Assembly: GCA_963169105.1 (NCBI GenBank)
Contig: OY720632.1
Coordinates: forward strand, 60,855,136 to 60,919,135
DNA length: 64,000 bases
Direction: 5' to 3'
Source of the DNA: Ceriagrion tenellum
Taxonomy: Eukaryota; Arthropoda; Insecta; Odonata; Coenagrionidae
Positions 24,001 to 33,199 of the stretch are shown here, one piece after another. The notes beneath the pieces were generated by a model. It was not told the origin of the DNA. It did no database searches and was given only the letters and a program-made list of their open reading frames with translations. The position numbers and the translations under genes are program-made. Each line of letters starts with the position of its first letter. The first letter of the stretch is position 1.

Positions 24001-24181
24001 AAAAAAGGAAATTATTCATTGTAGATTTTAACTTCATTTAAAATTCATGCTTAGCTATATCCTTTAATTTTCAGTTCCTATGCCATTATGAGCTGCTATC
24101 CAAAGCTCAGTATATTAAAATAAGTTAACAAGAACAAGTAGAGCCGGTTAAAATTGGATTAAAATCACTTTTACTTTCTCA

Positions 24182-24266
24182 CTTCACCGAATAGCCTACC
24201 TATTCGGTGAAGGGAGGTACATATATTATTGTACCTAAATGAGGTAGGTACCTACATACCTCATTT
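24182..24266. other. Three consecutive perfect hairpins
   Basis: Hairpin 1 (24182-24212) has 13 bp arms, CTTCACCGAATAG and CTATTCGGTGAAG, around CCTAC. Hairpin 2 (24215-24236) has arms AGGTACA and TGTACCT. Hairpin 3 (24237-24266) has arms AAATGAGGTA and TACCTCATTT around GGTACCTACA, which itself holds a GGTACC palindrome. All arms are perfect and the hairpins are separated by only 0 to 2 bases. Confidence 0.9.
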
Positions 24267-24272
24267 AATATA

Positions 24273-24320
24273 CTCCACTTTCTCAGGCGAGATATCGTAG
24301 AACAGCATAATGAGTAATGA
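24273..24320 (+). repeat. Block shared, inverted, with 31455-31505
   Basis: CTCCACTTTCTCAGGCGAGA followed by TATCGTAGAACAGCATAATG and AGTAATGA occurs in reverse orientation at 31455-31505. It probably marks an end of one repeat family. Confidence 0.8.
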
Positions 24321-24329
24321 ATTATCGAT

Positions 24330-24885
24330 TACCCCGAGAAGCAATCTATCATGGGGCCCTTAGGACTCTAGGCCCTTCTTATACAGCTTTTCTTTCTACG
24401 TGCTATGATGGGTCTGCAGTTAAACTTGATATTTCAATGCTAGAGGCGTGAATATCCTTTGAAAATAAAATCTCTGGTTGTCAAGGAAATATGCTATTGT
24501 TGATTTCGGAGAAAAATGTGGGATATTTCAGCTGAAAACATGGTTTTCAGAAAAATACGAAGCGTAAAAGAAAATTAATTGAAAAGATTAGAAACTATAG
24601 CTATTTAGCAGTCTGATAAAAAAAATTCAGCCCTCTATCTTGAGTAAAAGTACTTTTTTAAAGCAAAAAATGAAACCACTGCACCGAACCCAATTCTTAG
24701 CATGGACCACCAGAGGGGGGCCTTAGGGGGCCCAGAGGTTTTTTAATATAGCCTACGTTACAACTAGATATATCTTCTATTTGCGTGCCACATTGTAGAT
24801 CAATCCGTCCAGTAGTTTTTGCGTGATGGAGCAATAGTCAGACAGACACCATTACCATTTTTAATATTAATAAGGATGATTTTAC
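24330..24885 (-). mobile_element. Helitron-like repeat family B, copy 1
   Basis: On the minus strand it begins near TCATCCTTATTAATATTAAA followed by AATGGTAATGGTGTCTGTC and a GCGTGATGG/CGCAAAAACTACTGGACGG block, the usual look of arthropod Helitron 5' ends. It matches 51886-52440 along its length, including GGTCCATGCTAAGAATTGGG and AGCCCTC. No helicase is encoded. Confidence 0.65.
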
Positions 24886-24984
24886 TTACTTTTCTCTCTC
24901 TTCGGTTCGAGTCACGAAATAATTCATTCGCGAAATACTGGACTCATTTCATTCAACCTTGTTCATTACTAGGAGACGAAACTT

Positions 24985-25065
24985 GATAGGGGAAGCCGGC
25001 GACGGGCGCGGACGACGCCGCTCGGAGTCCTCGTCCTCGGCGTCGGCGATGAATCCTTCATTCTG
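24985..25065. other. GC-rich Ser/Arg-coding island
   Basis: A short patch, far richer in GC than its surroundings, is open on both strands. The plus strand reads GEAGDGRGRRRSESSSSASA and the minus strand reads an EGFIADAEDEDSERRRPRP-like stretch. It sits inside the S1-S2 channel intron and no splice sites of matching phase frame it. It may be a conserved non-coding element or an unrelated short exon. Confidence 0.2.
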
Positions 25066-25266
25066 AGCATTGTGTTCCTATTACGTCTCCAGAGCACGAG
25101 CCCTCAGTTTATCTCTTATCCATTGTCACTCCGAGGTAAACATTGCTCCAATAGGCTTACGACACGGAACTCATTGTTTGCAGATCTCTTCTCCAGGTGA
25201 CATGCTTATATACATATCTGTACAATCTGACGGTGACATGAGTTCAAATTTGACCTTTGTCACAGT

Positions 25267-25330
25267 CGACATCTACATCTATTTAATACCCTGCAAGGCA
25301 CCCCAAGGGTGTTCGGTAGGGAGATAATTA
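25267..25330 (-). repeat. Tail fragment of (TAGATG)n non-LTR element
   Basis: It begins with CATCTACATCTATTTAATAC and CCTGCAAGGCACC, the inverse of the family tail, and is truncated soon after. Confidence 0.5.
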
Positions 25331-26074
25331 TGACTATCATGGACTAGAGTGCAGAAATTAACCTTCAGCGATATGAGCTACACTATGGGTATGCTACAAA
25401 TGCTACAGAAACTTACTAAACTAATGTAAAATTCCAATTAAATGTCAAGTATAGGTCCGTGTTAGTGATTCAAACAATTATCCTTCGCCAACGTTTCGGA
25501 ATTTAATAATTTCCATCTTCAGGGCTACATACAAAGAAAAATGTGAGGGTACAACAATCCAAATCCGACACATCAACGTCAATATAATTTACAAAAGATA
25601 ATTTACAAAAGATAATTACCTTACACTCAAAAAAGAGGTTGGGTGAAGCATCCAATTTTAGTTGGATTAGGAAATGTTGAATTGAATATCAACTGCTATG
25701 GACACGATAGTCAAGATGATTGGACATACCAACCAATTTAATTGGATAGTCGTTACTTGGTCGGCGCACCACCTTGTTGGTTCATACACCTCACTCGAGA
25801 AGCCTCTTTACCAATAGTTGGATTGGACAACCAATGCGATTGTCAGCCGGACTAAGCTTCCACTTCAGAGCGCTCTGGCAGGAAATTCTCAAACTCGTTT
25901 GTTCCTAGCAACCATTCGCAATACTTCGCCATTTTAAATTCCGCGGACGTTTATCCCGCGGAATATCCCGAGTTCATGCGAGCTATGGTGCGTATGTGTG
26001 TGTGGAATATTGTATCGGCCTTCATCGAATACTGAAGAGGTTTTTCGAATATTGAATCTTTGTTGGAGGGCTAC

Positions 26075-26141
26075 ATGGATGACCAGACAAGAGAATTACT
26101 CAGCATATTGGGCATGAACTGTCTCATTGATAAATTTAAAG
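26075..26141 (+). CDS. Possible first exon, SAM-domain-like start
   Basis: An ATG opens a 22-codon frame containing ELLSILGMNCLIDKFK, then a clean AAAG|GTAAGT donor at 26142. The pattern (hydrophobic, then LG......I..F) is that of the first helices of a sterile alpha motif. Similar starts are familiar to me from repeat-derived insect and fish proteins (L..LG...LI..F...EID). The next possible acceptor is ATTATCTTTAG at 26319, which would continue in phase with a DPTHTAEDIVGILYFDS-like segment and stop soon after. The exon structure is therefore unresolved. The start choice and domain call are tentative. Confidence 0.4.
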
Positions 26142-26440
26142 GTAAGTATGGCAATCAAGAACAGATATTTTGCTGTAACATTCATGTTTCTGTCTTTCTG
26201 GTTTAGCTTTTTGTAGGGTCTATTGGATAGTTTCATCGTCTGTTTTCTGGAAGCGATTATCGGTCAGTTTTGAATTATTAAATAAGAACTCGTTGATATC
26301 TAACTTCGATTATCTTTAGCATTGGATCCAACCCACACAGCAGAGGATATTGTAGGAATTTTGTATTTTGATTCTCAAAATGTCTATTTGGTTCCAGGGA
26401 CGTTGGGATCATTATAGAATATTCGTAGAATGTTCTCTAA

Positions 26441-26851
26441 TTATGGAAATTGCCTTGGGATAAGTGGAAGGGTACCAGATACCATATTGGGATGTGTGTT
26501 GCTGTAAAGTTTGATGAGGAATGCAGTCTTCCATTATTTGGTGTGATAGACAGAATATATTCAAATGAAAGTGGTGATGTGTGCATTTTATATGATGAAA
26601 TATATACATTAGGATTGCATGAATGTTATTTGGTATATGAAGTAGTAAAAACGGGGAAGTGTAAATGTGTAAACATTTGTGATTTATTGTCCTTCCAGCC
26701 AGTTATTTTTGTAAGGATGGCGGACAACAACTTTTATGTGGCCTTTAGACATGCAATTTCAGAGGCATTGACATCTATCTCAATGTATATGCCCTTTTGT
26801 AAAGGTTGGAATTTAATTAGTTTTACAAATAAACAATATATGCGAACATGA
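26441..26851 (+). CDS. Uncharacterised C-terminal reading frame of the inner transposon
   Basis: A frame of about 136 codons is open from 26441 to TGA at 26849-26851. There is no ATG near its start, so it is probably a terminal exon. It reads through GTRYHIGMCVAVKFDEECSL, then PLFGVIDRIYSNESGDVCIL, then YDEIYTLGLHECYLVYEV and a VRMADNNFYVAFRHAI-like segment. The pattern (YH....V........PLFG.I..I......V.F.......Y...Y.V.......I.....L......V.....Y...R..I) resembles the C-terminal part of many uncharacterised insect and cnidarian repeat-derived proteins that I recall. I know of no function. It is intact here, which suggests a recent insertion or past selection. It does not match any channel exon. 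Confidence 0.55.
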   Translation, partial: LWKLPWDKWKGTRYHIGMCVAVKFDEECSLPLFGVIDRIYSNESGDVCILYDEIYTLGLHECYLVYEVVKTGKCKCVNICDLLSFQPVIFVRMADNNFYVAFRHAISEALTSISMYMPFCKGWNLISFTNKQYMRT

Positions 26852-27870
26852 CGTGGTTATCATCTTCATTTTGCCCTTGCTCTATGCTTTCAGGAAATCT
26901 TGGCTTTGCAGCTAGTGTTATATGATATAAGGGAAGGCTTAATGTTGAAAAGGTATCGAGATCTGACTTTTAAAAATATTATCCCAAAGCCCGATTGAAT
27001 TAAGTATTGTTAGCGTCAACGGCCAGTCAAGTTCTTCGAAAACGAAGATTGTGGAAGAATTTATGCCATAAATTTTTCAAATCGACTAAATATTTAATCA
27101 GACATAAAATGGCCAATAAGTATTTTGAAGTTTGTCGTCTATTATTGCTCAATAAGAGCACCTGATATTCAATACTGGTCAAGCAAGAAATGTAGAGAGC
27201 ACATAGTCTTGACAGCACAGCGATCACTTGCTACTTCCACTACAGTTGGATGTGGGACCTAACTACGTAGGCAGCGGAACCATGAAAGTTGGTCGGTGCA
27301 GCCATTTCTGACGTATCTATTTAAAATGGTTGCCACAGCCAACTAATTGGATGGCGCCCCAGTATCCAACAAAGTTGGTTACGACAACCAATTCTCGGGT
27401 TCCTGCAGCCGACCTTTTCTTTCAGTGTAGAATTTCTATGTAAGGGTACAGAATCATTAAGAATGCCCATTGAGGTAAAACCTGCCATGGTCATAACACT
27501 TTGGATAAAAATAATAATAAAATTTAAGGAACATCATACTGATATGCATTGTCTAAAGTCTAATAGAGAGACCTCTATGTGTAGATATATACAACATTCA
27601 GATAACAGATTCAACAGTAAAACGATATTTAATTCTTTTGGGAAACAGCAGAGCATCAAAGTTTTAAATAAATTGAAAAAAAAATTGTTTTTTTTTTTAA
27701 ATTATCTTTTGCAAATTATATTGATGTTGATGTGTCGGATTTGGATTGTTGTACCCTCACATTTTTCTTTGTATGTAGCCCTGAAGATGGAAATTATTAA
27801 ATTCCGAAACGTTGGCAAAGGGTGATTGTTTGAATCACTATCACGGACCTATACTTGATATTTAATTGGA

Positions 27871-30530
27871 TGAATAAAACAAGAGGTCGATAACAGAATA
27901 CTAATTTATAATGTAACTATGTAAAAGTGACACAAGAGTCGTGCAGGGAACTGGGTGCAGGAAAACTTGGTGTTAGCACTACCCGGCCGACTAAGAAAGA
28001 TGCATTGGAGTGCATATGAAATAATCAGTTACACTACCTGTCTACTAACCTACTTCTAAGCCTTAGCGCAGCCATTATGGTCTCTTGTCGATCGCCATGC
28101 AATATATCCATCGCAACTCCAATTCATTTTTCCAATGGCAGACTCAATGAAATTACATACTGAAATGTATTAATTCATTGCATCTCTTCATGATGGACGG
28201 ACAAGAATTATTTCTGTAATTCCGAATGAATAATTTGCTCGTTTTCTCATCCAATAACACAAAAAATGAATAATTTTGTGGTCCACGAACACACAAGTAA
28301 TCCTTAAATTAACATTCCTGCGATAAACTTTATCCGATGTAGAAATTGAGACAAATATTCATATTAGAGGAGAAACGTTCCATTCGTCAATTCAGTTACC
28401 ATAGCTCTTAATGAGTGACTGAGAGTGCATTCAACCTATTTTATTCAACTGAATAACAGTTAAAGTTAAAGGTAAAATTACAGTTAATAACCGACTTGAG
28501 TCCAAAACCAATGATTTTTGCACATGATATTGGTGAGAAAATCCGTCTTTAAGTAATATTTCCATAGTTTAAGACAAAACTATTGCATTACCAAGTATAC
28601 AAGCCATGGTTGTGTTGATTAATATTATACCATGACATATTCGCATAATACCTGTGAAATTCCATGAATAGATCTTCATCAATTTCTAAAATGGAGTTAA
28701 CGAAAAGAATTCAGCGGAAAAACAAGAAAGTACATCGGTAGTAATTACGTTAATTGATTCATATACCACGATGGTATGCTTACTTTCCTTTATTGCTATA
28801 TTAGAACTAATGTCTTAAAATTCAATTTTGTTTTAACTGTTACCTACATAAGGCACGGGGAATATACTTTAGGATCAGTAGGGAGATGACCGACAACTGT
28901 TAAGGGACCAATATACTAACGTTTGATACCAATATAGACTATTTAATGCCCACAGAACAGAAGCTTGATTATAACACAAAAAAGAAACAAAGCGATATGA
29001 TTTCCCTCATTCTGACATGTAAAAATTCGATCGATCTTTGAATTGTCATCGTCTACAATTATCTGACAGGCTTCTGAGGTACTGCGCTGATGAAAAGCAA
29101 GGTCTTACTTTATTTCAATTTGGGTGGTCTTCCAGCTGAATTACGGAGGAAGATTTTATTCGGGTATATATATGACATAGCAAATATTGCGAACACATCT
29201 GCTTGGGCTATCAAAGGAGAGACATAAGTTTTGCGACATGGTTAGGTGTAATAGTAACGTCGAAGTTCCTAAAACATACAATGTATCTCTCTACTAGGGT
29301 ACATAATGTCCAATCCCGAATCGTGAGTTTCAGATCAGAGGGATGAGTATGGATTTACATTTTACGAGATATTCAGTCTAAATTCTTCCAGAACAAAGTC
29401 CTGGAAATTGATAATTTCGTCAAATTCATGGGACGAATTTTGGTTCACAGATCTCTGGCTGGTCAAGTAGACTTTTAAAACGGATATAAACCCATGTATT
29501 TGAAAGAAGTATCTCTGACATTTCTATGAATTCTACTATTTATAAAGCTATTTTTAAATAAAAATATATAATTATAAAATATATAATTTTTATATATACT
29601 ATTAATGCTTCAATTTCACGACTTTTCCTGAATGACACTCATTCTCAGTTAAAAAATTTCCGCCTAATGAGGTTTCAGGCATGGTCACAGTATCCCACGA
29701 CGGATAAGTTTGTATGCACTCTAGTTTTTATAGCTTTTATTTCGTTACTAATATTCCACTTCCCTTCCCCACAAAAAAAATCCTAAGCTTTGAATTTTCT
29801 CGGACCTGCTAGAATCTAGTTCGGTATCACCGCCTGTTCCAAACAATTCCAGAACCTTTTTTCATCAATTTTTTAAATTTCGTTGGGCTTTTGGCGAAAT
29901 GAACGCCACTAAGCCTTCTTCTCTTCCCACCCCTTCTTCCACTCAACCAATTCCATTGCCGTCACAATCCGCTGTCGTTCACAGCGCGCTCCATCACCAA
30001 GGCAATGCCCCGCCCCCCTCCTCTCTTCGCCCCTCCTCTTTCCACGGCGAAGCTTAAATATTCGCACTGATTGAATCATTACCGCGCAATTCCAGAGAAA
30101 CGGGAGTAAAATAAAAGAATGATTCGATATTCGAACAATCCAACGGCTTCAGGTGGAGGTATTTGCTTGTCATCTACACACTTTCGATACAACTCATCGG
30201 TTGACGGGAATAAAAAAATCTCGTCTTCCTCCCTCCTCGACCAAAATGCCCGCTTTCCGCAATTAAAAGGAAGCTTATTTCAGGACTGAAAACAAAGTGT
30301 TGGTAAACAATCGTATCGCCTATAAAGGAAAGCGTATTCAACTGAGTGGTTCGAACTTTAATTATACCGATGGCCCCAGGGTCCAGCAATCAAAAGTTTA
30401 GTTAGAAATTGGAAATATCCACAATTTGACGTGAAAGTTATAACTTGTTTATTTCATATTGAGCAACGCTTTCTTTACCCGAGTGGTATATAGTACAAAT
30501 GTGTATACATCAATCAAGTTATTTTATATA
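27871..30530. other. Unassigned intron DNA
   Basis: No gene or shared repeat was recognised. Around 29562-29600 the sequence is almost pure A/T with a palindromic ATATATAATT/AATTATATAT character. At 29900-30055 there is a C-rich, TCTTC-rich stretch. Confidence 0.4.
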
Positions 30531-30744
30531 TTAAACAATGTTTTCTATTACCCGTATCACATGTAATACAACATTTACACATCAAGCTTCCTCATTCCTC
30601 ACCTCCGTCCAAATCATGTCCCACTTCTGTTTCCTTCTTTGTCCACTTTCTCTACTTTCCGACACTCGTCTTTATTTTCTTGATTTTTCCACACTCATCC
30701 ACATACCACTTGCACATACACTTTCCCCTCCCTCTCAACAACGA

Positions 30745-30825
30745 TAGGCTGACGTGGTGCGAATGACCTCAATCGTCGAAGCACCCTAATCACCCAAATA
30801 CTACTACTACTACTCAACAACGTTC
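30745..30825 (+). repeat. SINE 3' end with (CTA)n tail
   Basis: GTGCGAATGACCTCAATCGT, then CG and a CACCCTAATCACCC block, parallels GCGCAAATGACCTTAACCGT in the SINEs at 51055 and 60525. The tail is (CTA)5. The preceding 30538-30745 pyrimidine-rich DNA does not match the SINE body. Confidence 0.5.
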
Positions 30826-31349
30826 TGACCGTCTCCCAACAAAACTCTCCTATTTATCCTCTTAATTTCCCTCAACAATCCTATCCCCCAACAATATCGT
30901 CCCAGTTCAGACATTCCCCGCGAGGCAGAACTGTCAACCTGTAAAATTATTACACTGGTGGCGAGCTGTTACTCCACAAAGTATCGACAAATATTAACTT
31001 TTATACTCCAAAAACGAAATATTTTTGGGTTTTTAACCAAGAGTTCCCATATTTTCGAGGGATTAATTATTTGAGGCCGACCGTATTCAGATTTTGAGGG
31101 TTAACGCTTGACGGATGATTATATTTTAAATTCTATCAACGGGATTTTTAGAGGTTGTAATATCAAAATTTAGCTAATTAAGAAGCACCAATGATTTTAT
31201 TAATTCTTGATGGAAAATAACATCCCTTCCCCGACAAAGTTATTGCCCTGAAATGCAGTAAATAATTTATTGATATTTCCACCAAATGAAGAAGATAGGG
31301 TGGAACAACATAAAAATCAAGTCGCGTAATAATCTTTTAGCATCACGAG

Positions 31350-31463
31350 TAATGAAGCTCAAATGATTTCGTACTGTCTACTAATTTTATTTCTACCTCT
31401 TGCTACACGTGTTTCGACTGACTAGCAGTCATCATCAGGCAAGACATTTGAGCTTCATTACTC
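31350..31463 (-). repeat. Foldback unit carrying a hammerhead-like motif
   Basis: GTAATGAAGCTCAAATG (31352-31368) is repeated inverted as CATTTGAGCTTCATTAC (31447-31463). Between them, the minus strand reads CTGATGAT-GACTG-CTAGT-CAGTC-GAAAC (31438-31411), with a perfect 5 bp stem. Confidence 0.75.
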
Positions 31464-31505
31464 ATTATGCTGTTCTACGATATCTCGCCTGAGAAAGTGG
31501 AGTTT
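31455..31505 (-). repeat. Block shared, inverted, with 24273-24320
   Basis: CTTCATTACTCATTATGCTG through TTCTACGATATCTCGCCTGA and GAAAGTGGAG matches 24273-24320 in reverse. It lies directly beside the foldback unit. Confidence 0.8.
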
Positions 31506-31625
31506 TTAGCATCACGCCAAATGCATGCAGAGAAACTAGTAGAACACATGCTTGCTTGCTAGTCTCCGTTAAAGAGGATGAGAAGGAAGAGGTTGGAGGG
31601 GGCTGACGATTTAATCATTGCTCAC

Positions 31626-31737
31626 CTGGAGTATCTTGCATCGGTTGGTGGTGCAGTCATCGTCCACGCAGGGCCGGTACATTCCGAGCGTGACACAGTT
31701 GAGCAGAATGGCCATCATGCTGATCCTCTCGAACCAC
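31626..31737 (-). CDS. Ca-alpha1T: T-type calcium channel alpha-1 subunit, domain I S1 exon
   Basis: The minus-strand exon ends at ...CTCCAG|GTGAGC (donor at 31625-31620) and reads WFERISMMAILLNCVTLGMY, then RPCVDDDCTTNRCKILQ. WFER..M..ILLNCVTLGM is the start of domain I S1 in Cav3 channels. The Cys-containing S1-S2 loop ending in CKILQ is also Cav3-like and leads in phase 0 into IFDDLIF of the next exon. The exon's first base, G at 31737, would complete a split codon (CC|G Pro fits the NPWFER of relatives). No AG precedes it; instead CTCAC|G is found, with a U12 branch site 14 nt upstream. The 5' coding exon(s) were not found. Confidence 0.95.
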
Positions 31738-31758
31738 GTGAGGGATTGAAGTTAAGGA
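31738..31758 (-). promoter_or_regulatory. Ca-alpha1T: U12-type (AT-AC) intron 3' splice site with branch point
   Basis: On the minus strand TCCTTAAC (31758-31751) matches the invariant minor-spliceosome branch site, and the intron terminates in AC at 31739-31738 (TCAATCCCTCAC|GTGG). The branch A to splice-site distance is about 14 nt, within the narrow U12 range. There is no polypyrimidine tract followed by AG within 50 nt that would keep WFER in frame. The matching ATATCCTT donor was not located in this window. Confidence 0.85.
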
Positions 31759-32769
31759 TTCACACCGGGACATTTGGAATAAATGGGGAATGGAGAAAGT
31801 GGGAAACACATAGAACTGACAAGTAAGTTGGCCGATCCCGGATCAACCACAAAAATCGAGGTAATTACACCTCTTCGATCACACCTCGATTACAATCTCT
31901 TCATTAGCATTAACACGAAAGAATATTCTGATAACTTAAACAAAATTAAAAATCTCTTGTTGCTTTTTAATCCTCAATGGATGGAATTATGAAACATTAG
32001 CATGAAAAAATACTGCTACTATATTAGTTTTTAAAAAGTACAATTTATGCATTTTTAAAAAAGAATTGCAATTTATTTGATAATAACATTTATTTTGAAA
32101 TGTGACGTATTTGTATTGCATGTATTTTATTTAAAATATTACTTTGCATAATAATTTTTACAGATGTTGTACTTCAACATTTCCTTCATAACGTACCTTT
32201 TTTTAAACTTTCCCAACTTTTTCTTCATATGACAGCTGAAACTATTTATTTCTAAGCTCCGCAGGCACGCCATCGTCAGTGAATAGCGTCAAACATTTAT
32301 CTATTCAAATTATTTGACAAACCGCCGAAAGAGACGCAACTTTCCACGCACTTAATCCAAAGCTTTAGAATTATTTCTATTACAGCAAATAAATGGAAAA
32401 GTCTCTTAGAAAGCAGATATTCCAATGGTTATGAAACGTTAAAAATTTGACTCCCTCGTCCAGAGAGGGTTAATTCAACTTTTCAACAATTCAAAGTCAA
32501 TACAGTAGTGATTCGAATGTTGTCAGTACGAATTTTTTCTATCGTGTTTGAAAGAAAGAAAGAAAAACATTTTTGTTCAGGAAAAAAATCCGTAAGAACT
32601 AAAAATTATAGTGAATACAGTTTACAGGCGAATTAACTATTACAAAAAATTGATGATATCTATCACAGCACAAAAAACTTATGTGTTCCGTACTTTACAA
32701 ATAACAAAATTATACAATAAATAAGAAACTATAATAACATAAAAGCGAATTTGACGACAAAATTAAGTA

Positions 32770-33190
32770 AATTATGTTATTCCCGGGAAAGTAAGTAATC
32801 ATAGTATTTCATTTTAAATGCTTTAACAGATGTGCAGTTTTTAATTTGAGTAGGCATGTTGTTCCATACGTGGCAAGCTGTTATTAGAATTGACTTACCT
32901 AAAACAGTAGTACGATGACCTGGGGAATACAATTGATTGGGATCAGACCTAGTGGACATTGTAGAAACTGAGGGACAACTGAAGAACAAATCATACAGGT
33001 ACTTAGGCGATTTATTTTTAAACAGAACAAACAAAAAAGATCCCAGAAAATAATCTCTACGGGATTTGACAATAAGCCACCTTAGTTGTTTATAATACGG
33101 CGTAATGTGGACGTCTCTGCGAAGGTCAAAAATGAACCTAAGGCAGGAGTTTGAGATTATCTTCCTCGTTTAGGTCATTGTAAACAAAGC
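32770..33190 (-). pseudogene. Non-LTR retrotransposon RT C-terminal fragment (HRTT family)
   Basis: The minus-strand frame 32777-33034 reads FKNKSPKYLYDLFFSCPS, then SPGHRTTVLGKSILITACHV, then WNNMPTQIKNCTSVKAFKMK. It matches the frame at 47535-47831 (KSPEYLFDMF..., HRTTKFQNSFLVTVCHLWNT) and the start of 56744-56590. Upstream (33050-33190) further RT residues continue in broken frames. It is the C-terminal tail of a CR1/Jockey-type polyprotein, dead here. Confidence 0.8.
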
Positions 33191-33199
33191 AGCAGTAAT

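Larger units (their letters stand above)
25624..27427 (+). mobile_element. Inner 1.8 kb TIR transposon, TA target site, with host-like coding parts
   Basis: The terminal repeats CACTCAAAAAAGAGGTTGGG and CACTGAAAGAAAAGGTCGGC (inverted) match at about 19 of 25 positions and are flanked by TA at 25622-25623 and 27428-27429. Subterminal regions on both sides are packed with palindromic TTGG/CCAA units, such as CCAATTTAATTGG on the left and CCAACAAAGTTGG on the right. Inside are a SAM-like first exon (26075-26141) with a GTAAGT donor and a long terminal frame (26441-26851). I see no catalytic triad, so the movement machinery is either absent or unrecognised. Confidence 0.7.
25433..27870. mobile_element. 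Outer foldback element with about 175 bp inverted arms
   Basis: The left arm (25433-25612) and right arm (27696-27870) are nearly identical when inverted, sharing CAAGTATAGGTCCGTG, GCCAACGTTTCGGAATTTAA, CCATCTTCAGGGCTACATAC and GTGAGGGTACAACAATCCAA. The left arm has a short direct duplication (TTTACAAAAGATAA twice). Its own interior is the roughly 265 bp at 27430-27695. The inner transposon is inserted just inside the left arm. Each arm carries the CTGAAGATGG...GAAACG motif. Confidence 0.85.
22437..31625 (-). other. Ca-alpha1T: 9.2 kb intron between S1 and S2 exons
   Basis: The intron has a GTGAGC donor (31625 downward) and a TTCCAG acceptor. It contains the mariner, hairpins, a Helitron-like repeat and the nested transposon listed separately. 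Between 27871 and 30530 I saw no gene. That stretch includes an AT palindrome near 29562-29600 and a GC-rich pyrimidine stretch at 29900-30055. Confidence 0.85.

Noticed and set aside
24985..25065. Candidate channel exon in the S1-S2 intron
   Set aside because: The S1 exon joins S2 exactly in phase 0 with a continuous Cav3 sequence, so nothing is missing between them.
29900..30060. GC-rich pyrimidine stretch with a TTAAATA box as a promoter
   Set aside because: Composition alone does not support a promoter, it is inside the channel intron, and no exon follows.
31578..31826. Plus-strand 82-codon open frame over the S1 exon
   Set aside because: It is antisense to the S1 exon, and its translation has no domain.
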